Shown: in pieces, positions 16,419 through 24,915 of the stretch | Numbering within the stretch: the first letter of the stretch is position 1 | Layout: each line of letters begins with the position of its first letter | Origin: Vibrio quintilis | GTDB lineage: Bacteria > Pseudomonadota > Gammaproteobacteria > Enterobacterales > Vibrionaceae | Reading direction: 5' to 3' | Assembly (NCBI RefSeq): GCF_024529975.1 | Contig: NZ_AP024897.1 | Coordinates: 186,001 to 250,000 of the forward strand | DNA length: 64,000 nucleotides | The notes under the pieces: generated by a model | Told to the model about the DNA's origin: nothing | Database searches by the model: none | What the model saw: the letters and a program-made list of their open reading frames with translations, nothing else | Position numbers and translations under genes: made by a program

Positions 16419-16456
16419 CTGTACTGGTTAAATTATCAAAAATTGTATCTGTACTG
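16419..16456. promoter_or_regulatory. Candidate MocR operator: two direct repeats CTGTACTG
   Basis: CTGTACTG occurs at 16419-16426 and again at 16449-16456, exactly 30 bp apart (about three helical turns), in the divergent gap between the MocR gene and the EamA exporter. Paired direct repeats on one DNA face are typical MocR-family targets. Binding is inferred. Confidence 0.5.
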
Positions 16457-16511
16457 TTTTTGCGATGCAAGCGACACTCCGTATAAATATTAACCCATAT
16501 AAGGAATGTGT

Positions 16512-17411
16512 ATGTCTGGCAGAGATTTAACCCTGGCCGTGTTTGTGATGGCGATTTGGGGATTTAACTATACGATGATTAAACTGGGCGTTTCGGAAGT
16601 GAATCCGATGTTGATTGCTGCCGGGCGGTTTTTCTGTGCGGCCTTTCCGATGGTGTTGTTTGTTCGCCGGCCACAGGTGCCGTGGCGTTATCAGATTGGC
16701 TACGGGCTGGTGTTTGGTGTCGGGATCTGGGGCATGGCATCCTGTGCGATGTACTTTGGGTTGTCATCCGGCATGACGTCTGTGCTGTTGCAGCTGGATG
16801 TGCTGACCACGGTGGCCGTGGGTGTGCTGCTCTATAAAGAGGTGATTACCCGGCAAATGGCGGCAGGGATTGTGATTGCGCTGGCGGGTGTGCTTGTGTC
16901 TGTGATGTATACCAACGGAAACGTGACGATCGCGGGCTTGATGCTGATTACGGTCTCGGCGATATGCTGGCCGTTCGCCGGAGTGATTCTGCGCCGTTCC
17001 GGTTCTAAAGCTCCGTTTGCCTTTAATATCTGGGGGATGGTGTTTGCGCCGCTGCCGCTGGTCGGACTGAGTGTGTTGTTTTACGGGCCTCAGGTGTTGG
17101 TTACGGCTTATCAGCAATGGAACGGACATGCCTGGCTGTCGGTATTGTTTCAGGCTTATCCGACCACGATTTTTGGCTACTGGGTCTGGAACCGGCTGGT
17201 GCTGAAATACCCGATGAGTACCATTGCGCCGCTGACATTACTGACCACGGTATTCGGTGTGCTGAGTGGCTGGCTGATATTTGACGAGCAGCTCACGCTG
17301 CTGCAGTGGATTGCCTGTAGTGCGTTTTTGCTCGGGATTGCGCTGGTGGTGATGCCGCCGGTCCGGTTCTTATCCCGGCTGACCCGGAAGCCAATGGCTG
17401 GTCAGATTTAA
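16512..17411 (+). CDS. EamA-family (DMT) exporter
   Basis: About 299 residues, very hydrophobic, with ten predicted membrane helices in two EamA repeats (first from VFVMAIWGFNYTMIKLGV; second from GLMLITVSAICWPFAGVIL). Members export amino acids or other metabolites; the substrate is not readable. ATG 16512 is preferred because AAGGA lies 6 bases upstream, whereas the ATG at 16506 overlaps that site. It is transcribed away from the MocR-type gene that probably regulates it. Confidence 0.88.
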   Translation: MSGRDLTLAVFVMAIWGFNYTMIKLGVSEVNPMLIAAGRFFCAAFPMVLFVRRPQVPWRYQIGYGLVFGVGIWGMASCAMYFGLSSGMTSVLLQLDVLTTVAVGVLLYKEVITRQMAAGIVIALAGVLVSVMYTNGNVTIAGLMLITVSAICWPFAGVILRRSGSKAPFAFNIWGMVFAPLPLVGLSVLFYGPQVLVTAYQQWNGHAWLSVLFQAYPTTIFGYWVWNRLVLKYPMSTIAPLTLLTTVFGVLSGWLIFDEQLTLLQWIACSAFLLGIALVVMPPVRFLSRLTRKPMAGQI

Positions 17412-17465
17412 CCGCCCCGGGAAGAGGATACCGGACACGTGCAGACCCAAATGATGATTTGAATT

Positions 17466-17505
17466 TATACCCAAGCAGCCTGAAGATGCAGGTTGTTTGG
17501 GTATA
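17466..17505. repeat. Dispersed palindromic repeat, copy B
   Basis: A 40-bp near-perfect palindrome: tatacccaagcagcctgaag at the left pairs with aggttgtttgggtata at the right. It lies just after the EamA gene and is one of the best conserved copies of the family found throughout the window. It probably also serves as a transcription end. Confidence 0.8.
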
Positions 17506-17848
17506 TCAGGTTGCTTTTCTTTTCATGAATTCCAGCGTGTGTGAAATATATGTTTTTGTCATTTACATTTATTTTGATAACTCATGTAAATTATTATTCT
17601 CATCAATAAAATAATAAAAACTCACTTGTTTAATCACATTATTCACCCTGGGATGAAATAAGTGAAAACTCAGATACATCAATGTTTTGGACTATCATCA
17701 TAATAATGGCAAATACCCTTTGAATTGGTATATGAAATCAAGTTAATTGATTTGTGATTTAATTATCTGTAAATATTTTATTTATCAATAAATAATCAAT
17801 TAGCCGCAATGCTCTTTTGGCCGGATAATTGATTATCCAGGGGCTCAA
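17506..17848. other. Long AT-rich upstream region of the GH9 gene
   Basis: About 340 bp without a gene. It is strongly AT-rich with several A/T tracts. Immediately before the ribosome binding site is a 16-bp imperfect palindrome, ggataat-tg-attatcc, at 17823-17838. TGTGA near 17752 is only half of a CRP-type site, so I do not call one. Confidence 0.5.
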
Positions 17849-19744
17849 ATGAAAAAAATTCAACCAACAATTCTGGCTGTCATTATTTGCGGAGTGGTGA
17901 GTGCCAGCGGATGTGCTTCAGCACAGAAGCTGAAGTCTTCCTCAGCCAAACAGCATTCTGCCGTCCGGGTGAATCAGGTCGGCTATCAGGTCAATGCCCA
18001 AAAACGGGCAACGATTGCAACGGATACCCAAACACCATTAACCTGGCGCTTACTCAATGCGCAGGGTAATACGATCGCTGAAGGGAAAACCACACCATTC
18101 GGCCTGAACACGGCATCGGGTGAGCAGGTGCAGATTGCGGATTTCAGCCGGGTGTATACACCGGAAGAAAATGTCACCCTTGAAGTCAACGGAGAGACAA
18201 GTCATCCGTTTGATATCCGCGATGATATCTACCATACGATGAAGTATGACGCGCTGTCTTTCTTCTATCAGCAACGCAGCGGGCTCGAAATTAAAGAACA
18301 ATATGTTCAGCGGCCTGATCTGGCTCGTCCGGCTGGCCATAAACCGGAGGTCGTGAGCTGTTTTGATCAGACTGATGCCAAAGGAAACAAGTGGCCGGGA
18401 TGTGACTTTTCACTGGATGTGACCGGTGGCTGGTATGACGCAGGTGATCACGGTAAATACGTGGTCAACGGCGGGATATCAGTCTGGACGCTGATGAACT
18501 ATTTCGAGCGGGAAAAACTGTACAACGCCGGTCAGGCCAGTGCTTTCTCTGATGGAAAAGTGAGTATTCCCGAGCAGGGCAATCAGTACAACGACTTACT
18601 GGATGAAGCCCGCTGGGAAATGGATTTCATGATGGCGATGCAGGTGCCGGAGGGTAAAAAAGTCTCTGTGCCTGTTGGCGATCAGTCTGCCAGTGTTTCC
18701 GCTTTAAAACTGACGGAAATTGATGCCGGCGGTATGGTCTTCCACAAGATCGCGGATATTGCCTGGACGGGGGTTCCGCTGCCGCCTTATGAAGATACCC
18801 AACCGCGCGTACTCAGTTATCCCAGCACTGCGGCGACGCTGAATCTGGCAGCAACGGCAGCACAATGTGCCCGGCTCTGGCACTCCGTGGATGCGGATTA
18901 TTCCGCGCAGTGTCTGTCAGCGGCTGAAACTGCCTGGCAGGCGGCGGTAAAACATCCGGATGTGTATGCTTATGATAACTTTACCGGTTCCGGCCCGTAT
19001 AACGACCTGAATCTGAAAGATGAGTTCTACTGGGCTGCCGCTGAATTGTATACCACAACCGGTAAACAGGAATACAAAGCGGTGATTGACCAGTCGCCTT
19101 ACCGGTTTAATACCCCTTCGGGCGATGTGGCGGCGACCGGCGACCTGACCTGGGCTGACGTCGCCAGCGCAGGGACGATTACACTGGCAACGGTTCCGAA
19201 TCATCTGAATCCGGGGCTGGTGAAAGAGGCGCGTACTAACCTGATTAAAACTGCCAATGTGTATCAGGAAAGTGTAGCGAAAGAAGGCTATCTGGTGCCT
19301 TATCTGGCCAATGAATATCCGTGGGGTTCAAACTCGTTCCTGGTGAACCGGGGCATTTTCTTAGGTGTTGCGTATGATTTGACGGGTAAACCGAAATATC
19401 TGCAGGCGATGTCGGATGCGATGGATTACATTCTGGGACGCAACCCGATGGATCAGTCTTACGTGACCGGGTATGGCACTTATCCGCTGATGAATCCTCA
19501 CCACCGTTACTGGGGCCACTCCAGAGATGCGTCGCTGCCGGTTGCGCCTCCGGGTGTGATTTCAGGTGGTCCGAATTCTATCGACTTCAGTGATCCGGTC
19601 GCCGCAGAGATGAAAGGCAAATGTACCGGTCAAACCTGCTGGGTTGATGATATCGGTGCATGGACACTCAATGAAGTGACTGTGAACTGGAATGCGCCGT
19701 TCTTCTGGGTGACCAGTTATCTGGATGAAAAAGCCGCGGAATAG
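17849..19744 (+). CDS. GH9 endoglucanase/cellulase, probable outer-membrane lipoprotein
   Basis: 631 residues. The signal sequence ends SASGC, so Cys22 is a likely lipidation site, although the -3 residue is atypical. An immunoglobulin-like CelD_N domain (about 40-125) precedes the GH9 catalytic domain. GGWYDAGDHGKY gives the paired aspartates D197 and D200 (catalytic base region), NPHHRYWGHS matches the conserved His motif, and WTLNEVTVNW gives the general acid E609. GH9 enzymes cleave beta-1,4-glucans by inversion. It is a single gene with its own long upstream region and a strong terminator after it. Activity on cellulose, cellooligosaccharides or mixed glucan cannot be separated here. Confidence 0.92.
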   Translation: MKKIQPTILAVIICGVVSASGCASAQKLKSSSAKQHSAVRVNQVGYQVNAQKRATIATDTQTPLTWRLLNAQGNTIAEGKTTPFGLNTASGEQVQIADFSRVYTPEENVTLEVNGETSHPFDIRDDIYHTMKYDALSFFYQQRSGLEIKEQYVQRPDLARPAGHKPEVVSCFDQTDAKGNKWPGCDFSLDVTGGWYDAGDHGKYVVNGGISVWTLMNYFEREKLYNAGQASAFSDGKVSIPEQGNQYNDLLDEARWEMDFMMAMQVPEGKKVSVPVGDQSASVSALKLTEIDAGGMVFHKIADIAWTGVPLPPYEDTQPRVLSYPSTAATLNLAATAAQCARLWHSVDADYSAQCLSAAETAWQAAVKHPDVYAYDNFTGSGPYNDLNLKDEFYWAAAELYTTTGKQEYKAVIDQSPYRFNTPSGDVAATGDLTWADVASAGTITLATVPNHLNPGLVKEARTNLIKTANVYQESVAKEGYLVPYLANEYPWGSNSFLVNRGIFLGVAYDLTGKPKYLQAMSDAMDYILGRNPMDQSYVTGYGTYPLMNPHHRYWGHSRDASLPVAPPGVISGGPNSIDFSDPVAAEMKGKCTGQTCWVDDIGAWTLNEVTVNWNAPFFWVTSYLDEKAAE

Positions 19745-19797
19745 TATCCGCCCTGAGCATGACCCGGAAAAAACCGGATCTGAAAAATTTGCAAGCA

Positions 19798-19826
19798 AAA
19801 GAGCAGCCCGGCGCTGCTCTTTTTTA
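19798..19826 (+). terminator. Rho-independent terminator after the GH9 gene
   Basis: Stem agagcagc/gctgctct around ccggc followed by six T residues, 54 bp past the stop codon. Confidence 0.85.
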
Positions 19827-19943
19827 TATGGCGCTTTGTCTGTTGACGGGGTTCGTTCAGCGGGCGCTGTTTGGTCTGTTGTTCCTGACGTATTATCGGG
19901 CGGCAGCAGAAAATCAAAATAGCCCGACTCAGAACATCCTGAC

Positions 19944-20528
19944 TTATAGCATCATAGGTGCGATGGAAATCAGCAGCGCCAGTGCCATGCCATAGTTGAA
20001 GCAGGCCTGATGTCGCGGGGATTTGAGTAAGTGGCGGATCTGCCGGCCGGCCAGTACCCAGACAGAGACAGTCGGCAGGGTGGCAATAAAGAATGCGGCG
20101 GTAATCCAGCCCAAACCATACCAGCTGGCTGACGGGTTATACAGACTGATAGCACTGAGCGCCATCGTCCAGCCTTTGGGATTCACCCATTGAAACATAG
20201 CGGCAGAGAAAAAACTCATGGGCTGATAGCCGGCCTGATCAATACTTGCCCGGCTGGTGGCAATCCGGTAAGCCAGATAACACATATAAGCGATACAAAG
20301 GACATTCAGTGTCTGATGCAACCACGGCAGTGAACTAAACATACCGGTCAGGCCAAGGCCAACCAGCATCAGCATGACGCTAAACCCGATCGCGACACCG
20401 AGCATGTGCGGTATACTGCGGACAAAGCCGGCATGCACGCCGGAAGTCATCAGCATGGTGTTATTCGGGCCGGGGGTAAAAGTCGCCACAAAAGCAAAGA
20501 TAAACAGGGGCGTAAGATAGTCTGGCAT
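19944..20528 (-). CDS. LysE/RhtB-family amino-acid exporter
   Basis: 194 residues from the ATG at 20528, which has AGGAG 7 bases upstream (a longer frame to 20549 lacks one). It is hydrophobic with about six membrane helices. The family signature TPGPNNTMLMTSGVHAGF lies near the N-terminus, with FQWVNPKGWTMAL in the middle. Such proteins export lysine, threonine, homoserine or similar compounds; the substrate is unknown. It is divergent from an Lrp/AsnC regulator 108 bp away, a common regulatory pairing. Confidence 0.9.
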   Translation of the reverse strand: MPDYLTPLFIFAFVATFTPGPNNTMLMTSGVHAGFVRSIPHMLGVAIGFSVMLMLVGLGLTGMFSSLPWLHQTLNVLCIAYMCYLAYRIATSRASIDQAGYQPMSFFSAAMFQWVNPKGWTMALSAISLYNPSASWYGLGWITAAFFIATLPTVSVWVLAGRQIRHLLKSPRHQACFNYGMALALLISIAPMML

Positions 20529-20636
20529 TTGTTTTCTCCTGTACAACATTTCATCATTTATATCGTCTCTGGATCGCGGCGCAATTTCATGTTTTTATTG
20601 CAGAACAGAAGATTATTTTCACAAGGATTGTTACTC

Positions 20637-21077
20637 ATGGACCGTTTAGACGAAAGAATATTGCGTGAGCTGATGAAAAACGGAAGAATCTCCAACGTTG
20701 ATCTATCTGAATGTGTGGGATTGTCACCTTCGGCAACCCTGCGCCGGGTGCAGGAGCTGGAACGCAGCGGCACGATTAAGGGCTACCGGGCGGTGCTGGA
20801 CAAACAGAAGCTGGATGTTGGTTTTATTGCGTATGTGTCAATCGGTTTGTCGGATCACAGTACCCGCTCGCAACATTTATTTGAGGAGCAGATTCATTTA
20901 GCGGATGAAGTGACGGAGTGCCACAATATTACCGGTGCGACGGAATATTTGCTCAGGATTGAAACGAAGGATCTGGCGGCCTATAAACGGTTTCATTCCG
21001 ATGTTTTAGGGGAACTCCCACAGGTGAATTCAATTTCAACGATGGTCGTGATGGGGTCGCCAAAGGATGAAAGATAA
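20637..21077 (+). CDS. Lrp/AsnC-family transcriptional regulator
   Basis: 146 residues. The N-terminal helix-turn-helix is MDRLDERILRELMKNGRISN followed by LSECVGLSPSATLRRVQELE. The C-terminal RAM ligand-binding domain includes VTECHNITGATEYLLRI. ATG 20637 has AAGGA 9 bases upstream; the longer open frame upstream overlaps the divergent exporter and is not real. It probably senses an amino acid and controls the divergent LysE-type exporter. Confidence 0.92.
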   Translation: MDRLDERILRELMKNGRISNVDLSECVGLSPSATLRRVQELERSGTIKGYRAVLDKQKLDVGFIAYVSIGLSDHSTRSQHLFEEQIHLADEVTECHNITGATEYLLRIETKDLAAYKRFHSDVLGELPQVNSISTMVVMGSPKDER

Positions 21078-21513
21078 ATCCCTGTTTGGGTATAGGTATA
21101 TTTGTTTTTTGTGAGAAAAAATAAAATATCCGCATTGATGAATAAATAATCATAATGAATTCGATTACAATTTAAATTATCCTGAAAATAATCTTCTGAT
21201 AAACTTAATTCAGGTGATAATATTGATTTTTGAAAACCTTAAATTAATTTAAATTGTTCTGTTGTGAATTTTAATTCTTATTTTTATTCAATTATTAATT
21301 CTGATTGTAAATGGTTTTATTATTATTTCTTTTTATTTATTTTACATAGGTCTAATAAAAATAAGTGATTCAAAATTGTTCCTTTACAAAGGAGTTGCAT
21401 AAGAAATAGTCTTTTTATGAATTTTATTCCTTTCATAAATTCAATTGCCAGTTCAGGTAATAGCTTGCTTTAAACATTTATTTATTGAATAACAATGACT
21501 AAGAGATAATAAA
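21078..21513. other. AT-rich intergenic region
   Basis: 436 bp of very AT-rich sequence between the Lrp-type gene and the M35 protease gene. I see no ORF, tRNA or strong hairpin. It presumably contains the protease promoter. Confidence 0.5.
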
Positions 21514-22605
21514 ATGAACAACATCAAAAAACTATTACTCGCTACCGCGTTAGGGAGTATGTCGTCTTTGGCATTCGCGCAATCTTTGGAAGTAACAATA
21601 CAACCGGCCGATCAATCATTTGATAAAAATAGTGATGTGAAGGTTAACGTCACGGTGACAAATACCAGCCAGGAGGATGTAAAAGTTTTAAGCTGGTATT
21701 TAGTTCAGAATGCAGCACTGCAAAATAATGCGTTCGATGTGACTGTTGACGGCGAAAAAGTATCTTATACCGGCCCGATCGTCAAACGCCCGGCACCGAC
21801 AGCCGATGACTATATTCAGTTAGCCGCCGGGGAAACCATCACCCAGACTTTTGATTTATCCGCTTACTATGACATGACTCAGGCGGGGACATACAGCGTT
21901 CAGTATGATGTCGATGCACTTGGTCTGATCAAAGATTCTTCAACTGCCAGATCAAAATCGAAAGCCGCCGATCTGCAACAGCTGAAATCAAACAATGTGT
22001 CTTTCTGGGTGGAAGGTTTAGGCCCGAAGACTGATCTGCTGAGCAAAATTCAGACCGCTGAGCTGAATGCAAAATTTGGTATTACTTACGCGGGCAGCTG
22101 TTCGAACAGTAAAAAGTCATCGATCAAAACCGCTGTGTCTGCATCACAGAACCTGAGTTATGACGCGTATAAACATTTGTATGATTACTGGGACAAAGGC
22201 AGCGAATCTGACCGTTACAGCACCTGGTTTGGTTCATACGACAGCAGCCGTTATTCAACGGTCACCAACCATTTCTATAAAATTTATAGTGCCCTGAATA
22301 ACCAGAATATTACGATGGACTGTTATTGTGAGGGTAACCTGTCTAATGCTTATGCTTACGTGTATCCGAACCAGCCTTATCACATTCACCTGTGCGGTGC
22401 TTTCTGGAATGCTTCCACAACCGGTTCTGACTCTCAGGCGGGAACCATTATCCATGAAATGAGTCACTTTACCGTGAATGGCGGAACAGAAGACGTGGCT
22501 TATGGTCAGTACAATGCGAGATATCTGGCAACAAACAGCCCTGATAAAGCGGTGAAAAACGCAGATAATCACGAGTACTTCGCGGAAAACCCATACAATC
22601 AATAA
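21514..22605 (+). CDS. Secreted M35-family (deuterolysin-like) metalloprotease
   Basis: 363 residues with a Sec signal peptide (MNNIKKLLLATALGSMSSLA, cleavage after FA about residue 22). An N-terminal beta-sandwich propeptide spans about 25-165. The catalytic domain ends with the aspzincin signature: HEMSH (H314, E315, H318) and GTEDVAYG, where D327 is the third zinc ligand. Cysteines in SCSN, DCYCEG and LCGAFW suggest disulfides. M35 enzymes are secreted zinc endopeptidases. It is a single gene with its own terminator. Confidence 0.93.
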   Translation: MNNIKKLLLATALGSMSSLAFAQSLEVTIQPADQSFDKNSDVKVNVTVTNTSQEDVKVLSWYLVQNAALQNNAFDVTVDGEKVSYTGPIVKRPAPTADDYIQLAAGETITQTFDLSAYYDMTQAGTYSVQYDVDALGLIKDSSTARSKSKAADLQQLKSNNVSFWVEGLGPKTDLLSKIQTAELNAKFGITYAGSCSNSKKSSIKTAVSASQNLSYDAYKHLYDYWDKGSESDRYSTWFGSYDSSRYSTVTNHFYKIYSALNNQNITMDCYCEGNLSNAYAYVYPNQPYHIHLCGAFWNASTTGSDSQAGTIIHEMSHFTVNGGTEDVAYGQYNARYLATNSPDKAVKNADNHEYFAENPYNQ

Positions 22606-22642
22606 TTTTCCTGACTGGCAGAATGATATGATGGATACGCAA

Positions 22643-22675
22643 CGGCATCACCTGATTCAGGTGGTGCCGTTTTTT
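22643..22675 (+). terminator. Rho-independent terminator after the M35 gene
   Basis: A 12-bp stem cggcatcacctg/caggtggtgccg with an att loop, followed by six T residues. Confidence 0.9.
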
Positions 22676-22795
22676 GTGACTGAACCGCCGGGTACCGGCT
22701 GGATAACTCTGTTTGTATCCGGTTGATGCACATACTTTCCCCGGATATTCATGTAGACTCTGTGAGTCGTCTTCAGCATAACATTAAGAAAAATC

Positions 22796-23260
22796 ATGAA
22801 TATAATCTATCTGGTTATTGCTCTGCTTGCCGGAGCAGGTATGTCCGTACAGGCTGCGGTAAACAGCCGGTTAAGCAGCGGGATCGGTGATCAGCCGGTA
22901 GTGGCTGCCCTGATTTCATTTCTTGTCGGTTCATTGTGTCTGGCGGTGATTGCAGGCTTGCTGTCTGACTGGCAACAGGTGACGACCAGTTTGGGTCAGC
23001 AGCCTTTATGGCGCTGGCTGGGTGGTGCGATTGGTGCCGGTATTGTCTTCACTTCTGTGTTGCTGGCGCAAAAACTGGGCGTGGCAAATACCATGTTCCT
23101 GTTTATTGTGGGCCAGCTGGTGACCGGAATGGCAATTGACCATTTTGGTTTAATACAGATGTCGGTCAGGCCGGCGCACTGGTGGAAATTTGCCGGAATG
23201 GGCCTGATGATGTGTGGCCTGATTCTGTTTACATTCGGCCACCGCTGGTTTGATAAATAG
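22796..23260 (+). CDS. YdcZ/DMT-superfamily small membrane protein
   Basis: 154 residues with five predicted membrane helices. The N-terminus IALLAGAGMSVQAAVNSRL and the central GGAIGAGIVFTSVLLAQKLG match the YdcZ (DUF606) group of drug/metabolite transporters, which act as half-size units. Substrate unknown. It stands alone between two terminator-like structures. Confidence 0.82.
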   Translation: MNIIYLVIALLAGAGMSVQAAVNSRLSSGIGDQPVVAALISFLVGSLCLAVIAGLLSDWQQVTTSLGQQPLWRWLGGAIGAGIVFTSVLLAQKLGVANTMFLFIVGQLVTGMAIDHFGLIQMSVRPAHWWKFAGMGLMMCGLILFTFGHRWFDK

Positions 23261-23314
23261 TTTGATTCAGCAATGATGCTCTGGCCGGGAGGTTGTCCGG
23301 TTCAGGCGGGCAGA

Positions 23315-23361
23315 TATACCCAAGCAACCTGAACCCTGCATCTTCAGGTTGTTTGGGTATA
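23315..23361. repeat. Dispersed palindromic repeat, copy C
   Basis: tatacccaagcaacctgaa and ttcaggttgtttgggtata pair around ccctgcatc. It lies between convergent genes, overlapping the very end of the HxlR region, and probably terminates both. Confidence 0.8.
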
Positions 23362-23799
23362 TTATTTGGCGACATTTTTTCTGTCCGGCGCATCTTCCGC
23401 TTTTCCCCGTGCTTCCAGAATCTGAATAAAATTCCCTTCCAGCCATGTAATCAAGTCTGCGACCCGCGACCCGAATTCAGCCCCCAGAGGCGTCAGGTGG
23501 TATTCAACATGCGGCGGCACGACCGGGTGAACTGTTCGTTCAACAAATCCATCATATTCCAGATGCTGCAGGGTTTGTGACAGCATTTTTTCACTGATGC
23601 CCCGGATGGTCCGGCGGATATCACTGAAGCGGTGTTTTTCGCCGTCCCGCAGCGCCCAGAATACCAGCGCGCCCCAGCGACCACTGATGTGGCGAAGTAC
23701 CTCGCGGGAAGGACATTCCGGTGCGAGTACATTGGCACCGCCCATTTCCATCAGCATATGAATCTGATTCTTTGTCTCAGTTTTTTTATTTATTTCCAT
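23362..23799 (-). CDS. HxlR-family regulator (QorR/YtfH-like)
   Basis: 145 residues with a winged helix-turn-helix of the HxlR type: CPSREVLRHISGRWGALVFW, then RFSDIRRTIRGISEKMLSQT and the wing HPVVPPHVEYHLTPLG. The divergent gene is a QorB-like quinone reductase, the usual partner. In this family a cysteine often senses quinones or electrophiles; here the only one is C29 (APECPS). Tandem repeats in the shared promoter region are the likely operator. Confidence 0.9.
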   Translation of the reverse strand: MEINKKTETKNQIHMLMEMGGANVLAPECPSREVLRHISGRWGALVFWALRDGEKHRFSDIRRTIRGISEKMLSQTLQHLEYDGFVERTVHPVVPPHVEYHLTPLGAEFGSRVADLITWLEGNFIQILEARGKAEDAPDRKNVAK

Positions 23800-23834
23800 A
23801 CTTACTTTTTGGTTAGTACTTACATTTAGTTAGT
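23800..23834. promoter_or_regulatory. Tandem 18-bp repeats, candidate HxlR operator
   Basis: ACTTACTTTTTGGTTAGT (23800-23817) is followed directly by ACTTACATTTAGTTAGT (23818-23834). Each unit is itself an imperfect inverted repeat (ACTTAC/GTTAGT). They lie in the HxlR-qorB divergent gap right beside the HxlR start codon. Confidence 0.6.
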
Positions 23835-23897
23835 GGTAAGTCTACTATGGTTTTAAACATTAGCCAAACAATGAACAGAACAACTGAGGAGAAAGTG

Positions 23898-24749
23898 ATG
23901 TATTTAGTGACAGGTGCTTCAGGCCAGCTGGGCCGTTTGATTATTCAGGCTTTACAGGACAAAGGCGTCGCCGCAGATCAGATCGTTGCGGCTGTGCGCT
24001 CGCCGGAAAAAGTACTGGATTTAGCCAGTGCCGGTGTGGTGGTTCGCAAAGCAGATTATACCGAGCCTGCCTCTCTGAAAGCTGCTTTTGAAGGGGTTAA
24101 AAAAGTTATCCTTGTTTCTTCGAGTGAAGTCGGACAGCGTGCGCCTCAGCACCAGAATGTGATTGATGCTGCGAAAGAAGCGGGTGTTGAACTGCTGGCT
24201 TATACCAGCCTGCTGAAAGCAGATTCTTCACCGATGTTGCTGGCGGAAGAGCATAAAGTGACAGAAGCTGCTCTGGCTGCCTCCGGCATTCCGCATGTAT
24301 TGCTGCGTAACAGCTGGTATCTGGAAAACTATACCGCCTCTGCGGGGATGGCGGTTGAGCATGGTGCCGTTCTGGGTTGTGCCGGTGACGGAAAATATGC
24401 GATGGCGAGCCGTGCAGATTATGCCGAAGCTGCTGCTGTGGTTGTTACAACGGAAGGCCATGCCGGGAAAACTTATGAACTGGCAGGTGATGAAGCCGTC
24501 ACACTGGCTGAATATGCTGCTGCGGTTGCGGAAGTGTCCGGTAAACCTGTGGCTTATCAGGAGCTGCCTGAACAGGAATATGTAAAAGTACTGACAGGGA
24601 TTGGCCTGCCGGAAGGGTTTGCACAAGTGCTGGCGAATTCCGATGTGGGTGCTTCACAAGGTGCCCTGTTTGATGACAGCAAAACCTTATCAACACTGAT
24701 TGGTCATGGTACGACTTCAGTGAAAGATGCGATTAAAGCGGCGCTTTAA
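23898..24749 (+). CDS. qorB: NAD(P)H:quinone oxidoreductase, QorB/YtfG-like (NmrA fold)
   Basis: 283 residues from an ATG with GAGGAG 7 bases upstream; the frame open from 23847 is not needed. The Rossmann nucleotide site MYLVTGASGQLGRLIIQAL is at the N-terminus, followed by AAVRSPEKV and an atypical-SDR (NmrA-like) body. The length matches E. coli QorB (286). It reduces quinones with NADPH. Divergent from its probable HxlR regulator. Confidence 0.9.
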   Translation: MYLVTGASGQLGRLIIQALQDKGVAADQIVAAVRSPEKVLDLASAGVVVRKADYTEPASLKAAFEGVKKVILVSSSEVGQRAPQHQNVIDAAKEAGVELLAYTSLLKADSSPMLLAEEHKVTEAALAASGIPHVLLRNSWYLENYTASAGMAVEHGAVLGCAGDGKYAMASRADYAEAAAVVVTTEGHAGKTYELAGDEAVTLAEYAAAVAEVSGKPVAYQELPEQEYVKVLTGIGLPEGFAQVLANSDVGASQGALFDDSKTLSTLIGHGTTSVKDAIKAAL

Positions 24750-24838
24750 TCCGCTGCAAAAATTCAGAGATCGGAGCGGTCATCATAAGAGAGTCCGCTC
24801 CGGATCTGATTCAGATATCATTCTGTTTTGGATCCTTT

Positions 24839-24888
24839 GGCTTTTATCATCCCTGTTTCCCCAGCAGGGATGATAAAAGCCATTTTTT
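24839..24888 (+). terminator. Strong terminator between qorB and the glycerate kinase gene
   Basis: A 17-bp perfect stem ggcttttatcatccctg with its complement cagggatgataaaagcc, followed by ATTTTTT. A second, weaker inverted repeat (gatcggagcgg/ccgctccggatc) precedes it. It lies between convergent genes. Confidence 0.9.
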
Positions 24889-24915
24889 ATCTCGTTATTT
24901 TATATTGTGAGTCAT

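Noticed and set aside
17752..17774. CRP site before the GH9 gene
   Set aside because: Only the TGTGA half fits; the second half does not match TCACA.
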